From: Lachnospiraceae bacterium
GTDB taxonomy: Bacteria; Bacillota; Clostridia; Lachnospirales; Lachnospiraceae
Direction: 5' to 3'
DNA: 64,000 nucleotides
Assembly: GCA_009911505.1 (NCBI GenBank)
Contig: QXXL01000004.1
Span: 1-64,000 of the forward strand
How positions within the stretch are numbered: position 1 is the first letter of the stretch; every line of letters begins with the position of its first letter. Positions 25,119 to 37,354 of the stretch are shown in pieces. The translations under genes were made by a program, and so were the position numbers. The notes beneath the pieces are model-generated. The model was not told where the DNA came from and searched no databases. It saw nothing but the letters and a program-made list of their open reading frames with translations.

Positions 25119-28100
25119 TTATTTCACCTTTATCCCTTTTCCATTCCCATTCGTCGTGTATAGCTTCTTTCCATTAAACTTTCCATAAGCCCTGACTTTA
25201 AAATAATACTTCTTGCCGCTCTTTAGCTTTTTAACTGTCGCCTTTTCAGCTTTTGCGCCTTTCACCTCAATTTTGACAGCCTTTTTAAATGCACTGTTAT
25301 CGGCATATTTTATAATATACCCATCTGCGCCTTTCACTGGCTTCCAGCCAAACGTTACCTGTCCGGCCTTTTTACTCTTAAGGGAAAGAACCTTCACCTT
25401 CCTTGCCACAAACCTCGCTTTTTCAAACGACTTTTCTGCCTGTTCTTTTGCTTTTTGTGCATTTTGCTGCGCCATATCTGCCTGCTTTTGCGTTTCATCT
25501 GCCCTTGCCTGTGCAGCTAAGGCTTCTTCCCTGGCCGCTTTTGCTTCTGCCATCAGCTTGTCCAATGCGGCTTTCTGCTCAGCTATCTGCTGCTGTGCTT
25601 TTTCAAATTGTTCTTTTGCTTCTTTTGCGGCCTGCTCTGCAGCATCCGCCCTGTCTTTCGCATCCTTTGCCTCTTTTTCGGCAGCTTCTGCCTTTGCCTG
25701 GGCTGCCTTAGCCGCCCGGTCAGCGGCATCGGCCGCGCTCGTTGCAAGCTCTGCCGCGTCTTTATTATCCTGCGCTTCTTTTAATGCCTGGTCAGCTACA
25801 TCTTGCGCCGCTTTTGCCGCATCGTTCGCCGCCTTTGCTGCCTGCTCAAGATTCGTTGTGTCAAATTTTAAAGCTGCCGCCGCTTTCATAACATCCTGTG
25901 CGGCTTTTAACATGGCGTCGCCATCAGCATTTTCCTGCCCTTTTAATTCATTTGCCGTTTTTAATGCATCCTGAAATGCTTTTACACTTTGCTGTGTATA
26001 AACCGAGGTATCAAGCCCGGTATATGCATTGGCAACAATCGTAAGCATTGCCCTTTTTGCATTCAGCTCGGCAGCTTCAGCCCGGGCCTTAGCAGCCTCA
26101 GCTTCGGCAATTGCCCGGTTTGCCGCGTCCTTCGCCGCATCTGCTGCTGCCTGGGCGGTTTGTGCCGCAAGCTTATTTTCGGCTGCCTGCGAAAGCGCCT
26201 GTTTAGCTACTTCATCAGCTGCCTTTGCTGCATTTTCCGCTGCTATAATAGCCGCTTTCAGATCTGATGTATCCGGTTTTAGGCCTGCCGCTGCCGCCAA
26301 TACTGCCGCCGCTGCCTGTTCAATTTCTTCTTCTGAAGCATCTGCATTATCCATCACTGATTCCATATCTAGAAGCGCATCAGACAGCGCTTTTGCGCTT
26401 TCTTGCGTATAAGCCGTCAAATCCAGCCCTGCATAAGCATTGCAGATAATAGAAACCAAAACTGCCGTGCCATCTTTTTTCGTCTTGTCAAATGTATAGG
26501 TAATCTGGATTTTCGTCCTGGATGTATCCGTAAATTGTACCGCACCATCCTCTAAAGAAATATTCTGCCCATCTACCATCAGTTGGACTGCAAGCGCATC
26601 CGCTGCAAAGAAATAATCTTCTGCCGCCGCAACCGTGATAATTGCCGTATATGCGGTATCTGCTTCAAAGACTTCTGTTTCTTCCGTTTCCCCTGCGAAC
26701 CATGCAACGTCGGCCGTATAAGTAAGGCCTGTCCCTGCCAATGCCACGCCTGCTTCACTCACCCTGCCTCCAGAAACTGGTTTTGCCAGGATTAACCCTA
26801 AAGCGCCCTTAATCTCCGTCATGCTTTCATCTTTGTCAAACTGCAGCCAGTTTAAGTTCGATCCGCTTTCGGTAAAGGCTATCCGCAATGTATGCCTGCC
26901 TTCAGGCAGATAAATACGCTGTGCCGGCAATGTCGTCCAATTCTGCCATCCACCAGTAGAAATTGCTTTAAAGGAAGTAAGGACACTGCCATCTGCCAAA
27001 AGGTCAAATGCACCGTTGCCTTCATTCGATGCATTACGCGCCGAAACTGCATAAAACCCTGCGTCTTTTACATCAATCTGGTATTCGGCCCATCCGCCAG
27101 CATCGCAGTAGCCTAAGTTATTCCCCCCATCGGTATCGCTCGTTGTTTCTGCTTTTACCGTCTGTGACCAGATAATATTATCTGCAACTTTAAATTTTGT
27201 ACCGAAGCTAATCGGGACAACCGGCGGGTTTAAGATTTTTTCATGGAACACATTTACCTTCATAATCATCTGCAAAAGCCGTTTTATACAGGGGATAATA
27301 TCCTCTCTGGTAATGTGGCCCGCTTCTAATGCATTTTCAAGTAAAGCCGGATTTCCATTCGGCATTTTTACATCATTTCCAGCCAGTACCTCTCTGACAT
27401 GGCTTGAGTTGTTGCCCCAGTCTGTCATAAATATGCCCTCAAACCCCCACTCTCCGCGGGCAATATTGGTCAGCATATCTTCATTCTCCGAAGTTTCCGT
27501 CCCGTTAATATAGTTATAAGAAGTCATAATGCTCCACGGATCGGCTTCTTTTACAGCAATTTCAAAGCCTTTTAAATAAATCTCACGCAATGCACGTTCA
27601 CTCATCCTCGAGTCGCTGCTGTTACGGTTGCTCTCCTTATTGTTGGCCGCAAAATGCTTAAGTGTAATGGATACGCCTTCCGACTGGCAGCCTTCCGTAA
27701 TAGCAGCCGCCATCTTCCCCGTTAAGAAAGGATCCTCTGAATAATACTCAAAATTCCTTCCGCAGAGCGGATCCCTGTGGATATTCATTCCAGGCGCAAG
27801 CCAGATATCAATACCATTTTGGTGCGCTTCAACTGCCGCTGCTTTCCCGACGCGTTTTACCAGATCTACATCCCAGGTACATGCTAAGAGTGTAGAAACC
27901 GGCCATGCCGTACACTTGTTGCCAATACGGATTCCCTGCGGCCCGTCAGCCGTCATGGCATTTGGAATCCCAAATTCCGGCAGGTTTCCCATTCCTCCGG
28001 TATTGGCCGTTCCGGTATTCGGCTGCCCGCCAAGCATTTCAATCAGCTGCTTGTCCGTAAGCTGTGCTAAAAACGTATCCATCAGAGACGGATCATTGTA

Positions 28101-30479
28101 AACATCAGCCAGCATCAGCTTATTTGTTTCTGCTTTTGCCATGCGTGCCGCAGGCTTCTTTGCCGCATAGCTCCTCCCGGCCGCCTCTGCCTGCTTCTTC
28201 TCCAGCTCAAAATAGTCTATATTCGGATAGGAATCCGCCGGCGCTTTCAATGTCAGAACACATTTTCCTGCCGGAAGCGGTACCGTAACTGGATCCAAAT
28301 CCCGGAAATTGTACCATTCACTGTTCCCAGCCCCATCCCCTGTCTGTGGCACCTTAAGATCCGGGGTGCTGACTGCTTCGTCATCAATCTCAATCCCTGG
28401 GTTAAAGTTAAATTCTGCACGGCCGTTAGCCACGTTAAAATATACGTTATAATCCCCTGCTTCTTTGACATCCAGCCAGTAAGAAACATAATTCCCCTGA
28501 TAATTCATATACGCCAGGCAAGTAGCCTCCTCTTCGTCCCTGATAAAGTTTTCAGTACGGACCCCGTTTGCATTTGTCCCACCGGAAAATCCAAACTCCT
28601 CAGCCTCAATGCGCGTCCTTCCCTCTGCACCGACTTCCATATAGTAGCTTGGCGCATGGTCTGTTTTGGTAAACGTCATACAGTCATAATTTGGGTTGTT
28701 TACATTTGCCACGATCCGGAAACGGATTTTGCCTTCCGGCAATGTAACATAAAACGGCTCCGACTCTTCAAAATTGTACCATTCGCCTTTTCCGTTCCCA
28801 TCCCCCGTCTGTCTGGCATTAAACAGAATGCCTGGCTGCGGCTTTCCGTCTATGTACACACTAAAGCAATTGGTAATTTCCGCATACCCATTTGCCAGTC
28901 TCATAGTCACTGCATAATCCCCAGCTTCTTTAACATCCAAATCATATTCTACAAAATAACCTTTCGTATTTAAAAAAGCGATACATCTTTTTTGCGTAAT
29001 GCCATTTTCATAAAAGCTTTCAATTGAAACCGCACTCGAAGCGTCTGCAAAGCTTTCACATTCCACCACCGTAGGCTCCGTTGCCGAAATCGTATTATTC
29101 GTATTAAATTCCGGAGAAATCGGAAGCTCTTCATAGCTTCCATCCGCCAAAAGGCGCTCTTTCAGCTGGATCGGCGCAGCCTGCTGCGTCAACTGCTCCG
29201 TCACCCTTGTTTCATCTACCTTATACTGGAAACGCACGCCTTTTTCTCCTGCATCTTTTATCGAATTGCCTACATAAATGCCATAATCCCCTGCTTCCAG
29301 CACATATGCCGACTTTTGCACCTTGCCCGTATCGTCGTAGGAAGACATATCGTCAATTGCATAACGCATCGTAAGAGTTTCAGATTCTCCCGGGCTTAAA
29401 AGCCCAGTTTTTCCAAATGCCGCCAGCTCTTTTGCAGGTTTTCCAAGCTCCCCCTGGGGTGCGCTAAAATATACCTGGACAACCTCTTTGCCTGCCACGT
29501 CCCCTGTATTAGTCACTTTTGCAGTTACGGCAATATCTTCCCCCTCAACCGAAACGCTTACGTCGTCTGTTTCAAATGTAGTATAAGACATTCCATAGCC
29601 GAATTCATAATTAACCTTTGTATATTCTGGATCAAACGTTTCAAAATAACGGTATCCTACAAAGATATCTTCTTTATAATTGACATAACCATTGCTCTCA
29701 TAAAACGTATCCGAGCTCGGGTAATCCTCATAGCTTTTTGCAAAGGTATCTACAAATTTGCCAGACGGGTTGACATCCCCAACCAGCACGTCAGCCGTTG
29801 CAAGCCCGCCTTCCATTCCGGCCTGCCATCCCATCAGTACAGCGTCAATCCCATCAATTTCTTTAATCCATTGGGTATCCAGCACAGCCCCTACATTCAG
29901 CACAACTATAACATGCTCAAAGCTTGCCGCCGCCCGCCGAAGCAAATCCACCTCTGCATCCGAAAGGTAATAATCACCTTTTTCCGCTTTGCGGTCACTG
30001 CCTTCCGAAGAATATCGCCCAATGGTTATAACTGCAGCCGAAGCATATTCTGCAGCCGCCTGCATCATTTCATCCGTAACTGTAATCTTGGCATCGTCCT
30101 TGATCCCTTCTGTTTCCACTTTCTGTTTGTAAAAATCCACCAAAGGCTGGTAAAGCTCGACCTTCCCCTCTTCAGCCTTCATTTGCATCCCCTGCAAAAT
30201 ATTCCTGCTGTAATCTACATTAGTCTCGCCGCTTCCGCCGCCCCCACGCACATAATCAATCATAGCACGTCCGAACATAGCCACCCTTGTGCCCTCTTTA
30301 ACAGGCAGGGCCCCGTTGTTTTCCATCAGCACCATTCCTTCTGCCGCCACCTGCCTTGTAAGGTCAATATTCCCTTCCGCAGATGCCGCATTTACCGTCA
30401 TTTGAACTGCTGGCACACCAGAAACAGTTAATGCTGCCGTAAGCAACATAGCTACAATTTTTTTTAATCTACCTTTCAT
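25119..30479 (-). CDS. Giant secreted family 3 glycoside hydrolase with permuted domains, CBM6-like modules and Fn3
   Basis: A 1786-residue exported enzyme, probably a beta-glucosidase/xylosidase-type hydrolase of plant or host glycans. A signal peptide (about 1-32) is followed by the GH3 C-terminal domain (about 45-300) and its Fn3-like domain (310-420), then two CBM6-like modules (470-605, 620-755), and only then the GH3 N-terminal barrel (785-1075) with DGPQGIRIG, KHFAANNKE and the nucleophile Asp1020 in FMTDWGN. A third CBM6-like module (1090-1215), an Ala/Lys/Glu-rich coiled coil with two FIVAR-like repeats (about 1320-1690) and a C-terminal Fn3-like module follow. This reversed order is known from some rumen GH3 enzymes. 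No LPXTG anchor is seen. AGGAGG precedes the start. The substrate is unknown. Confidence 0.9.
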   Translation of the reverse strand: MKGRLKKIVAMLLTAALTVSGVPAVQMTVNAASAEGNIDLTRQVAAEGMVLMENNGALPVKEGTRVAMFGRAMIDYVRGGGGSGETNVDYSRNILQGMQMKAEEGKVELYQPLVDFYKQKVETEGIKDDAKITVTDEMMQAAAEYASAAVITIGRYSSEGSDRKAEKGDYYLSDAEVDLLRRAAASFEHVIVVLNVGAVLDTQWIKEIDGIDAVLMGWQAGMEGGLATADVLVGDVNPSGKFVDTFAKSYEDYPSSDTFYESNGYVNYKEDIFVGYRYFETFDPEYTKVNYEFGYGMSYTTFETDDVSVSVEGEDIAVTAKVTNTGDVAGKEVVQVYFSAPQGELGKPAKELAAFGKTGLLSPGESETLTMRYAIDDMSSYDDTGKVQKSAYVLEAGDYGIYVGNSIKDAGEKGVRFQYKVDETRVTEQLTQQAAPIQLKERLLADGSYEELPISPEFNTNNTISATEPTVVECESFADASSAVSIESFYENGITQKRCIAFLNTKGYFVEYDLDVKEAGDYAVTMRLANGYAEITNCFSVYIDGKPQPGILFNARQTGDGNGKGEWYNFEESEPFYVTLPEGKIRFRIVANVNNPNYDCMTFTKTDHAPSYYMEVGAEGRTRIEAEEFGFSGGTNANGVRTENFIRDEEEATCLAYMNYQGNYVSYWLDVKEAGDYNVYFNVANGRAEFNFNPGIEIDDEAVSTPDLKVPQTGDGAGNSEWYNFRDLDPVTVPLPAGKCVLTLKAPADSYPNIDYFELEKKQAEAAGRSYAAKKPAARMAKAETNKLMLADVYNDPSLMDTFLAQLTDKQLIEMLGGQPNTGTANTGGMGNLPEFGIPNAMTADGPQGIRIGNKCTAWPVSTLLACTWDVDLVKRVGKAAAVEAHQNGIDIWLAPGMNIHRDPLCGRNFEYYSEDPFLTGKMAAAITEGCQSEGVSITLKHFAANNKESNRNSSDSRMSERALREIYLKGFEIAVKEADPWSIMTSYNYINGTETSENEDMLTNIARGEWGFEGIFMTDWGNNSSHVREVLAGNDVKMPNGNPALLENALEAGHITREDIIPCIKRLLQMIMKVNVFHEKILNPPVVPISFGTKFKVADNIIWSQTVKAETTSDTDGGNNLGYCDAGGWAEYQIDVKDAGFYAVSARNASNEGNGAFDLLADGSVLTSFKAISTGGWQNWTTLPAQRIYLPEGRHTLRIAFTESGSNLNWLQFDKDESMTEIKGALGLILAKPVSGGRVSEAGVALAGTGLTYTADVAWFAGETEETEVFEADTAYTAIITVAAAEDYFFAADALAVQLMVDGQNISLEDGAVQFTDTSRTKIQITYTFDKTKKDGTAVLVSIICNAYAGLDLTAYTQESAKALSDALLDMESVMDNADASEEEIEQAAAAVLAAAAGLKPDTSDLKAAIIAAENAAKAADEVAKQALSQAAENKLAAQTAQAAADAAKDAANRAIAEAEAAKARAEAAELNAKRAMLTIVANAYTGLDTSVYTQQSVKAFQDALKTANELKGQENADGDAMLKAAQDVMKAAAALKFDTTNLEQAAKAANDAAKAAQDVADQALKEAQDNKDAAELATSAADAADRAAKAAQAKAEAAEKEAKDAKDRADAAEQAAKEAKEQFEKAQQQIAEQKAALDKLMAEAKAAREEALAAQARADETQKQADMAQQNAQKAKEQAEKSFEKARFVARKVKVLSLKSKKAGQVTFGWKPVKGADGYIIKYADNSAFKKAVKIEVKGAKAEKATVKKLKSGKKYYFKVRAYGKFNGKKLYTTNGNGKGIKVK

Positions 30480-30732
30480 TTTTTTCCTCCTTTTCTTCCG
30501 TACTCAAACAACATTATCATACTATACATATTACCCAAAACTAAGAGTAATTCAAATGTGTTTTTTTATGATTATATTGTAAAATTTTATGTTTTTTTAT
30601 TTAGAATAGGGATATTGTACAAATATTTATCATATGCTTTTATCCTTTCAGGCATAACCACTAAATTACAGCCCCCCAAACTTTGGCACTATAACAGATA
30701 ATTTTAGGTATAAAAACCGTGTGATCTTAAGC

Positions 30733-30865
30733 TGGATGGCCAGGAATGCCCGCAGAGGGCAGGGTATGCGGCTGGGGCCTTGTGATGGGGGTTAAGGGCT
30801 CTTAAGTATCCCGTCCAATCCGCAGTAATGCCCTGCCCTCTGCCTGACGGCCCCTTTGCCATCCA
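30733..30865. repeat. 133-nt imperfect palindromic element, with partial copies elsewhere
   Basis: Nested inverted repeats: TGGATGGC (30733-30740) with GCCATCCA (30858-30865); GCAGAGGGCAGGG (30752-30764) with its complement at 30831-30843; TGCGG (30767-30771) with CCGCA (30820-30824). The central loop is about 48 bases. The right end recurs at 37312-37350 and the inner right arm recurs near 50-85, so this is a dispersed element. It could act as a structured RNA or a miniature mobile element. Confidence 0.65.
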
Positions 30866-30916
30866 CTCCCTATAGTTCGCTGTAATACTATTCCATCTGC
30901 ATCCCCACATACATAC

Positions 30917-30944
30917 ATAAAACTGGCGGCCAATACGACCGCCA
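30917..30944 (-). terminator. Terminator after the PFOR gene
   Basis: Stem TGGCGG (30924-30929) and CCGCCA (30939-30944), followed on the minus strand by GTTTTATG. It is 12 bases after the stop codon. Confidence 0.65.
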
Positions 30945-30955
30945 ATCCTAGAATT

Positions 30956-34518
<3,563 letters not shown>

Positions 34519-34543
34519 TTATAAAATTATACCTCCTGCCATT

Positions 34544-34948
34544 TCACTTCCCCCTGCATATCCGTTCAAAAACAAGCCCCGCACCCACCCAAAGCGGAAA
34601 ATAATCCAGCCTTATCAGCCCATTCACATTCATCTTCGCGCCGCTGTAATCCCACGGGCACGCCTTGTGTTTTTTCAACAGGCTTCCGCTCAAATATTCA
34701 AACGACAGTATCCCCATCCCATAAAGCCCGCCGCGTAAAGCTACCGGCCATCTTTTCAAAAGGGGGTACGCTTCCCCTATCACTGAGGCCATGCCGTATA
34801 TCGGAAACATCCAGATAGACGTATTTCCTGTCAGAGTAAAGTCATTTTTCCGAAAAGCCCCCAAAGAAGTAAAGATAATTTCCATGCACCATCCTGCCAT
34901 TCCGCAGAGGGCAAAGTTTTTTTCAAATTTATGTTTTCCCATACCCAT
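34544..34948 (-). CDS. Small membrane protein of the putative ABC-transporter type IV (CmpB) family
   Basis: A protein of about 134 residues with three or four hydrophobic segments and the family pattern GWCMEIIFTS, GNTSIWMFPIYGMA, CPWDYSG, GLIRLDYFPLW and FERIC near the end. The family is widespread in Clostridia and labelled as putative ABC transporter permease, but no ATPase is nearby and no transport is proven. The start is uncertain: ATG at 34948 is preferred over a TTG 15 bases upstream, though neither has a strong ribosome binding site. It is divergent from the hybrid kinase gene on the right and lies 67 bp upstream of the PFOR gene. Confidence 0.7.
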   Translation of the reverse strand: MGMGKHKFEKNFALCGMAGWCMEIIFTSLGAFRKNDFTLTGNTSIWMFPIYGMASVIGEAYPLLKRWPVALRGGLYGMGILSFEYLSGSLLKKHKACPWDYSGAKMNVNGLIRLDYFPLWVGAGLVFERICRGK

Positions 34949-35001
34949 AGTCTGCACCGCCAAAGGAAATACTATACCAAAGCAGACGATTTAAAACCCG
35001 C

Positions 35002-35030
35002 TTGACGGTATGAAATGAAATGCTTATAAT
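35002..35030 (+). promoter_or_regulatory. SigA-type promoter of the second hybrid kinase gene
   Basis: TTGACG (35002-35007), 17 bases, perfect TATAAT (35025-35030). It shows that the kinase starts downstream of it, at 35101. Confidence 0.75.
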
Positions 35031-35100
35031 AAAATATAGTCTTTTTATGCAAAACACAAAAAGCGATGGAGCTCATAATGGGAAGAGGAGGATCCTTGCT

Positions 35101-37290
35101 ATGAAATCGTTATTCCACAAAGGAACAGGCAGTATACGCCATAGAAAAACCCTTGTGCCTGTTTCCATGCTGATGGTGGTTGTTTTGTTGGTCTTAATCG
35201 TTTCTACCAGCTGGTTTATGGGTTCTTCCCAGAATGCCACAGAAAGATCCGTACATAATGTGAGTAAATTTTATTTAGAAGAATTGTCCGCCCAGACCGG
35301 GCGCCAGATGCAGGACAATCTAGATTACCAGATACATAGCCTAAAAGCCGCCACCCAGGCGCTCAAACAAAACGATCTGGCAGATACAGCATCCTTGCAA
35401 AGCTATATTTCATCGATGTCCGATGTCTATGGCTTTAATTTTTATGCAATCGCAGACGAAAGCGGCATGGTATATACAAAAAATCAGGCTTTTTTGGGCC
35501 AGTCAGAGTTCAGCTTTTTGTCTGATGAGAATTTTACCAGCCCGCAAATTTCCGTCAACCAGACTTTAGGCACACAGAACGTCATCCTAATTGCAGTCCC
35601 TATCCAAGGGTTACAGTTTTTGGGAAAAGCGCTTACCGGAGGCGTGATCGGTATCTATACTGATACTATCTCCGATAAGCTATCCCTAAAAAATGACGAA
35701 AACCAGATTTTCTCCAATGTCATCTTAAAAGACGGCTCATATATCGTAAAAACCCCTCATTACCATTTGGATGAAATGGACAACGTATTTACCGCGCTTC
35801 AAACACAGGCCAATTTCCAAGAAGGCTCTTCCGTACAGCAGATGCAAAAAAATATCAGCGAAGGCAAAAGCGGAATCCTCTCCTATTACCTGCAGGGAAG
35901 CCAGCATTACACGTATTATGCCCCGGCAGAAGAAACTGGCTGGTACCTGACTACGACGATACACTACGGCACTGTCAGCGCAAATATCGAAACCGTACGC
36001 GCCACCATTACAAAAAACAGCATGATCCAGCTTTTACTAATGCTTGCTGTTGTAACCGCAGTATCATTTGTATACTTTTGGCAGCGGCAGCGCAATGAAA
36101 TTTTACATCTTGAAAAAATACAGGCAGAAGAAAACAGCAGGGCGAAAAGCCTGTTCCTCTCCAATATGTCCCACGATATCCGCACTCCAATGAATGCGAT
36201 TATCGGCTTTACAAACCTCGCCATCCAATACGACTCCGATCCGGATCGGAGCCGTATACATGATTACCTGTTAAAAATCCGCTCTGCAGGCGCCCATCTG
36301 CTGCGCCTTATCAATGATGTACTGGATATGAGCCGGATTGAAAGCGGTAAAATGCAGATCGAAACCGCCCCGTGCAGCCTTTTTTCTATTTTACAGGACA
36401 TTCAAGACATCCTGCAAGGCCAGATCCAGGAAAAGCAGCAGACATTGCAGTTTGACACTTCCGGCCTGCAAAACGGGGATGTTTACTGTGACATGCTGCA
36501 TTTCAACCAAGTCATGTTAAACCTTTTAGGCAATGCAGTCAAATTTACGCCGCAAGGGGGCTGTATCAAAGTATACGCCCTCCAAAACGACTGCGGCAAA
36601 GAAGGATACGGTTCCTATGAGTTCCATATCAAAGACAACGGTATTGGCATGACGCCGGAATTTGCAAAAAAAGTATTTGAGCCATTTGAGCGGGAACGCT
36701 CCTCTACAGTCAGCGGAATACAGGGCACAGGGCTTGGCATGGCAATTACCAAGAACTTAATCGGGCTAATGGGAGGCACGATATGCGTTGAAACCGAACT
36801 GCACAAAGGCACAGAATTTATCATCCAAATTGAATTTAAGATATGGGAAGGCGGGGCAGGACAAGAAACGGCCCAGCAGCAGCCGGACATTGAAAAGCCT
36901 GATTTTAGAGGAAAACGTATCCTTCTTGTCGAAGACAATGAGCTAAACCAGGAAATCGCCTGTGAGATTTTATCCCAGTTTGGATTTATAACCGAAACTG
37001 CTGATAATGGGGCAGCTGCACTTGCTGTGTTAGAACACGCAAAACCTGGCAAATTTGACTTGGTTTTAATGGATGTACAGATGCCGGTTATGGACGGGTA
37101 TACAGCCACCCGCAAAATCCGGGCGCTAAAGGGCTCGCCTTATGCAGATATCGCGATTATTGCGATGACGGCAAATGCATTTGAAGAGGATAAAAAGGAT
37201 GCGATAGCATGCGGAATGGATGGGCATATTACAAAACCAATTGATGTAGATATGCTTTTAAAAGTGTTATCGCAAATCCTCACCGCTTAA
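35101..37290 (+). CDS. Hybrid sensor histidine kinase with one receiver domain
   Basis: The 729-residue membrane protein has a transmembrane helix at about residues 18-40, an extracytoplasmic Cache-like sensor, and a second helix near 300-325. The kinase core has [44 protein letters not shown] and [19 protein letters not shown] single receiver closes the protein (LVEDNELNQEIA, phospho-acceptor Asp in LMDVQMPVMDGYTATR, Lys in HITKPIDVDM). No Hpt domain is present. The start at 35101 has GAGGAGG nine bases upstream and lies after a strong promoter; an earlier in-frame ATG is inside that promoter. It stands alone between divergent and convergent neighbours, so its partner is encoded elsewhere. 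Confidence 0.9.
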   Translation: MKSLFHKGTGSIRHRKTLVPVSMLMVVVLLVLIVSTSWFMGSSQNATERSVHNVSKFYLEELSAQTGRQMQDNLDYQIHSLKAATQALKQNDLADTASLQSYISSMSDVYGFNFYAIADESGMVYTKNQAFLGQSEFSFLSDENFTSPQISVNQTLGTQNVILIAVPIQGLQFLGKALTGGVIGIYTDTISDKLSLKNDENQIFSNVILKDGSYIVKTPHYHLDEMDNVFTALQTQANFQEGSSVQQMQKNISEGKSGILSYYLQGSQHYTYYAPAEETGWYLTTTIHYGTVSANIETVRATITKNSMIQLLLMLAVVTAVSFVYFWQRQRNEILHLEKIQAEENSRAKSLFLSNMSHDIRTPMNAIIGFTNLAIQYDSDPDRSRIHDYLLKIRSAGAHLLRLINDVLDMSRIESGKMQIETAPCSLFSILQDIQDILQGQIQEKQQTLQFDTSGLQNGDVYCDMLHFNQVMLNLLGNAVKFTPQGGCIKVYALQNDCGKEGYGSYEFHIKDNGIGMTPEFAKKVFEPFERERSSTVSGIQGTGLGMAITKNLIGLMGGTICVETELHKGTEFIIQIEFKIWEGGAGQETAQQQPDIEKPDFRGKRILLVEDNELNQEIACEILSQFGFITETADNGAAALAVLEHAKPGKFDLVLMDVQMPVMDGYTATRKIRALKGSPYADIAIIAMTANAFEEDKKDAIACGMDGHITKPIDVDMLLKVLSQILTA

Positions 37291-37311
37291 AAACTGTATT
37301 CTGCTACATTG

Positions 37312-37350
37312 ATCCCTTTTGCCATCCACTCCACACATTCCGCTGCAACA
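37312..37350. repeat. Partial copy of the dispersed palindromic element
   Basis: CTTTTGCCATCCACTCC and the following CGCTGCAACAC match the right end of the element at 30733-30865 (identical over TTTGCCATCCACTCC). It lies in the convergent gap between the hybrid kinase and the amidase gene; no terminator hairpin is seen there. Confidence 0.45.
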
Positions 37351-37354
37351 CAGC

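Larger units (their letters stand above)
30480..30955. other. Intergenic region between GH3 and PFOR genes
   Basis: These 476 bases contain the GH3 upstream region (possible promoter on the minus strand, TTGAAT, 16 bases, TAATAT, near 30530-30555), an AT-rich stretch at 30555-30700, the palindromic element at 30733-30865 and the PFOR terminator. No gene is supported. Confidence 0.6.

Noticed and set aside
25213..25974. Plus-strand Ala/Ser/Phe-rich frame opposite the GH3 gene
   Set aside because: It mirrors the Ala/Lys/Glu coiled coil of the GH3 protein; its composition is that of a complement strand.
30704..30910. Minus-strand 68-codon frame between GH3 and PFOR
   Set aside because: It runs through the palindromic element, has no ribosome binding site and no likeness to a known protein.
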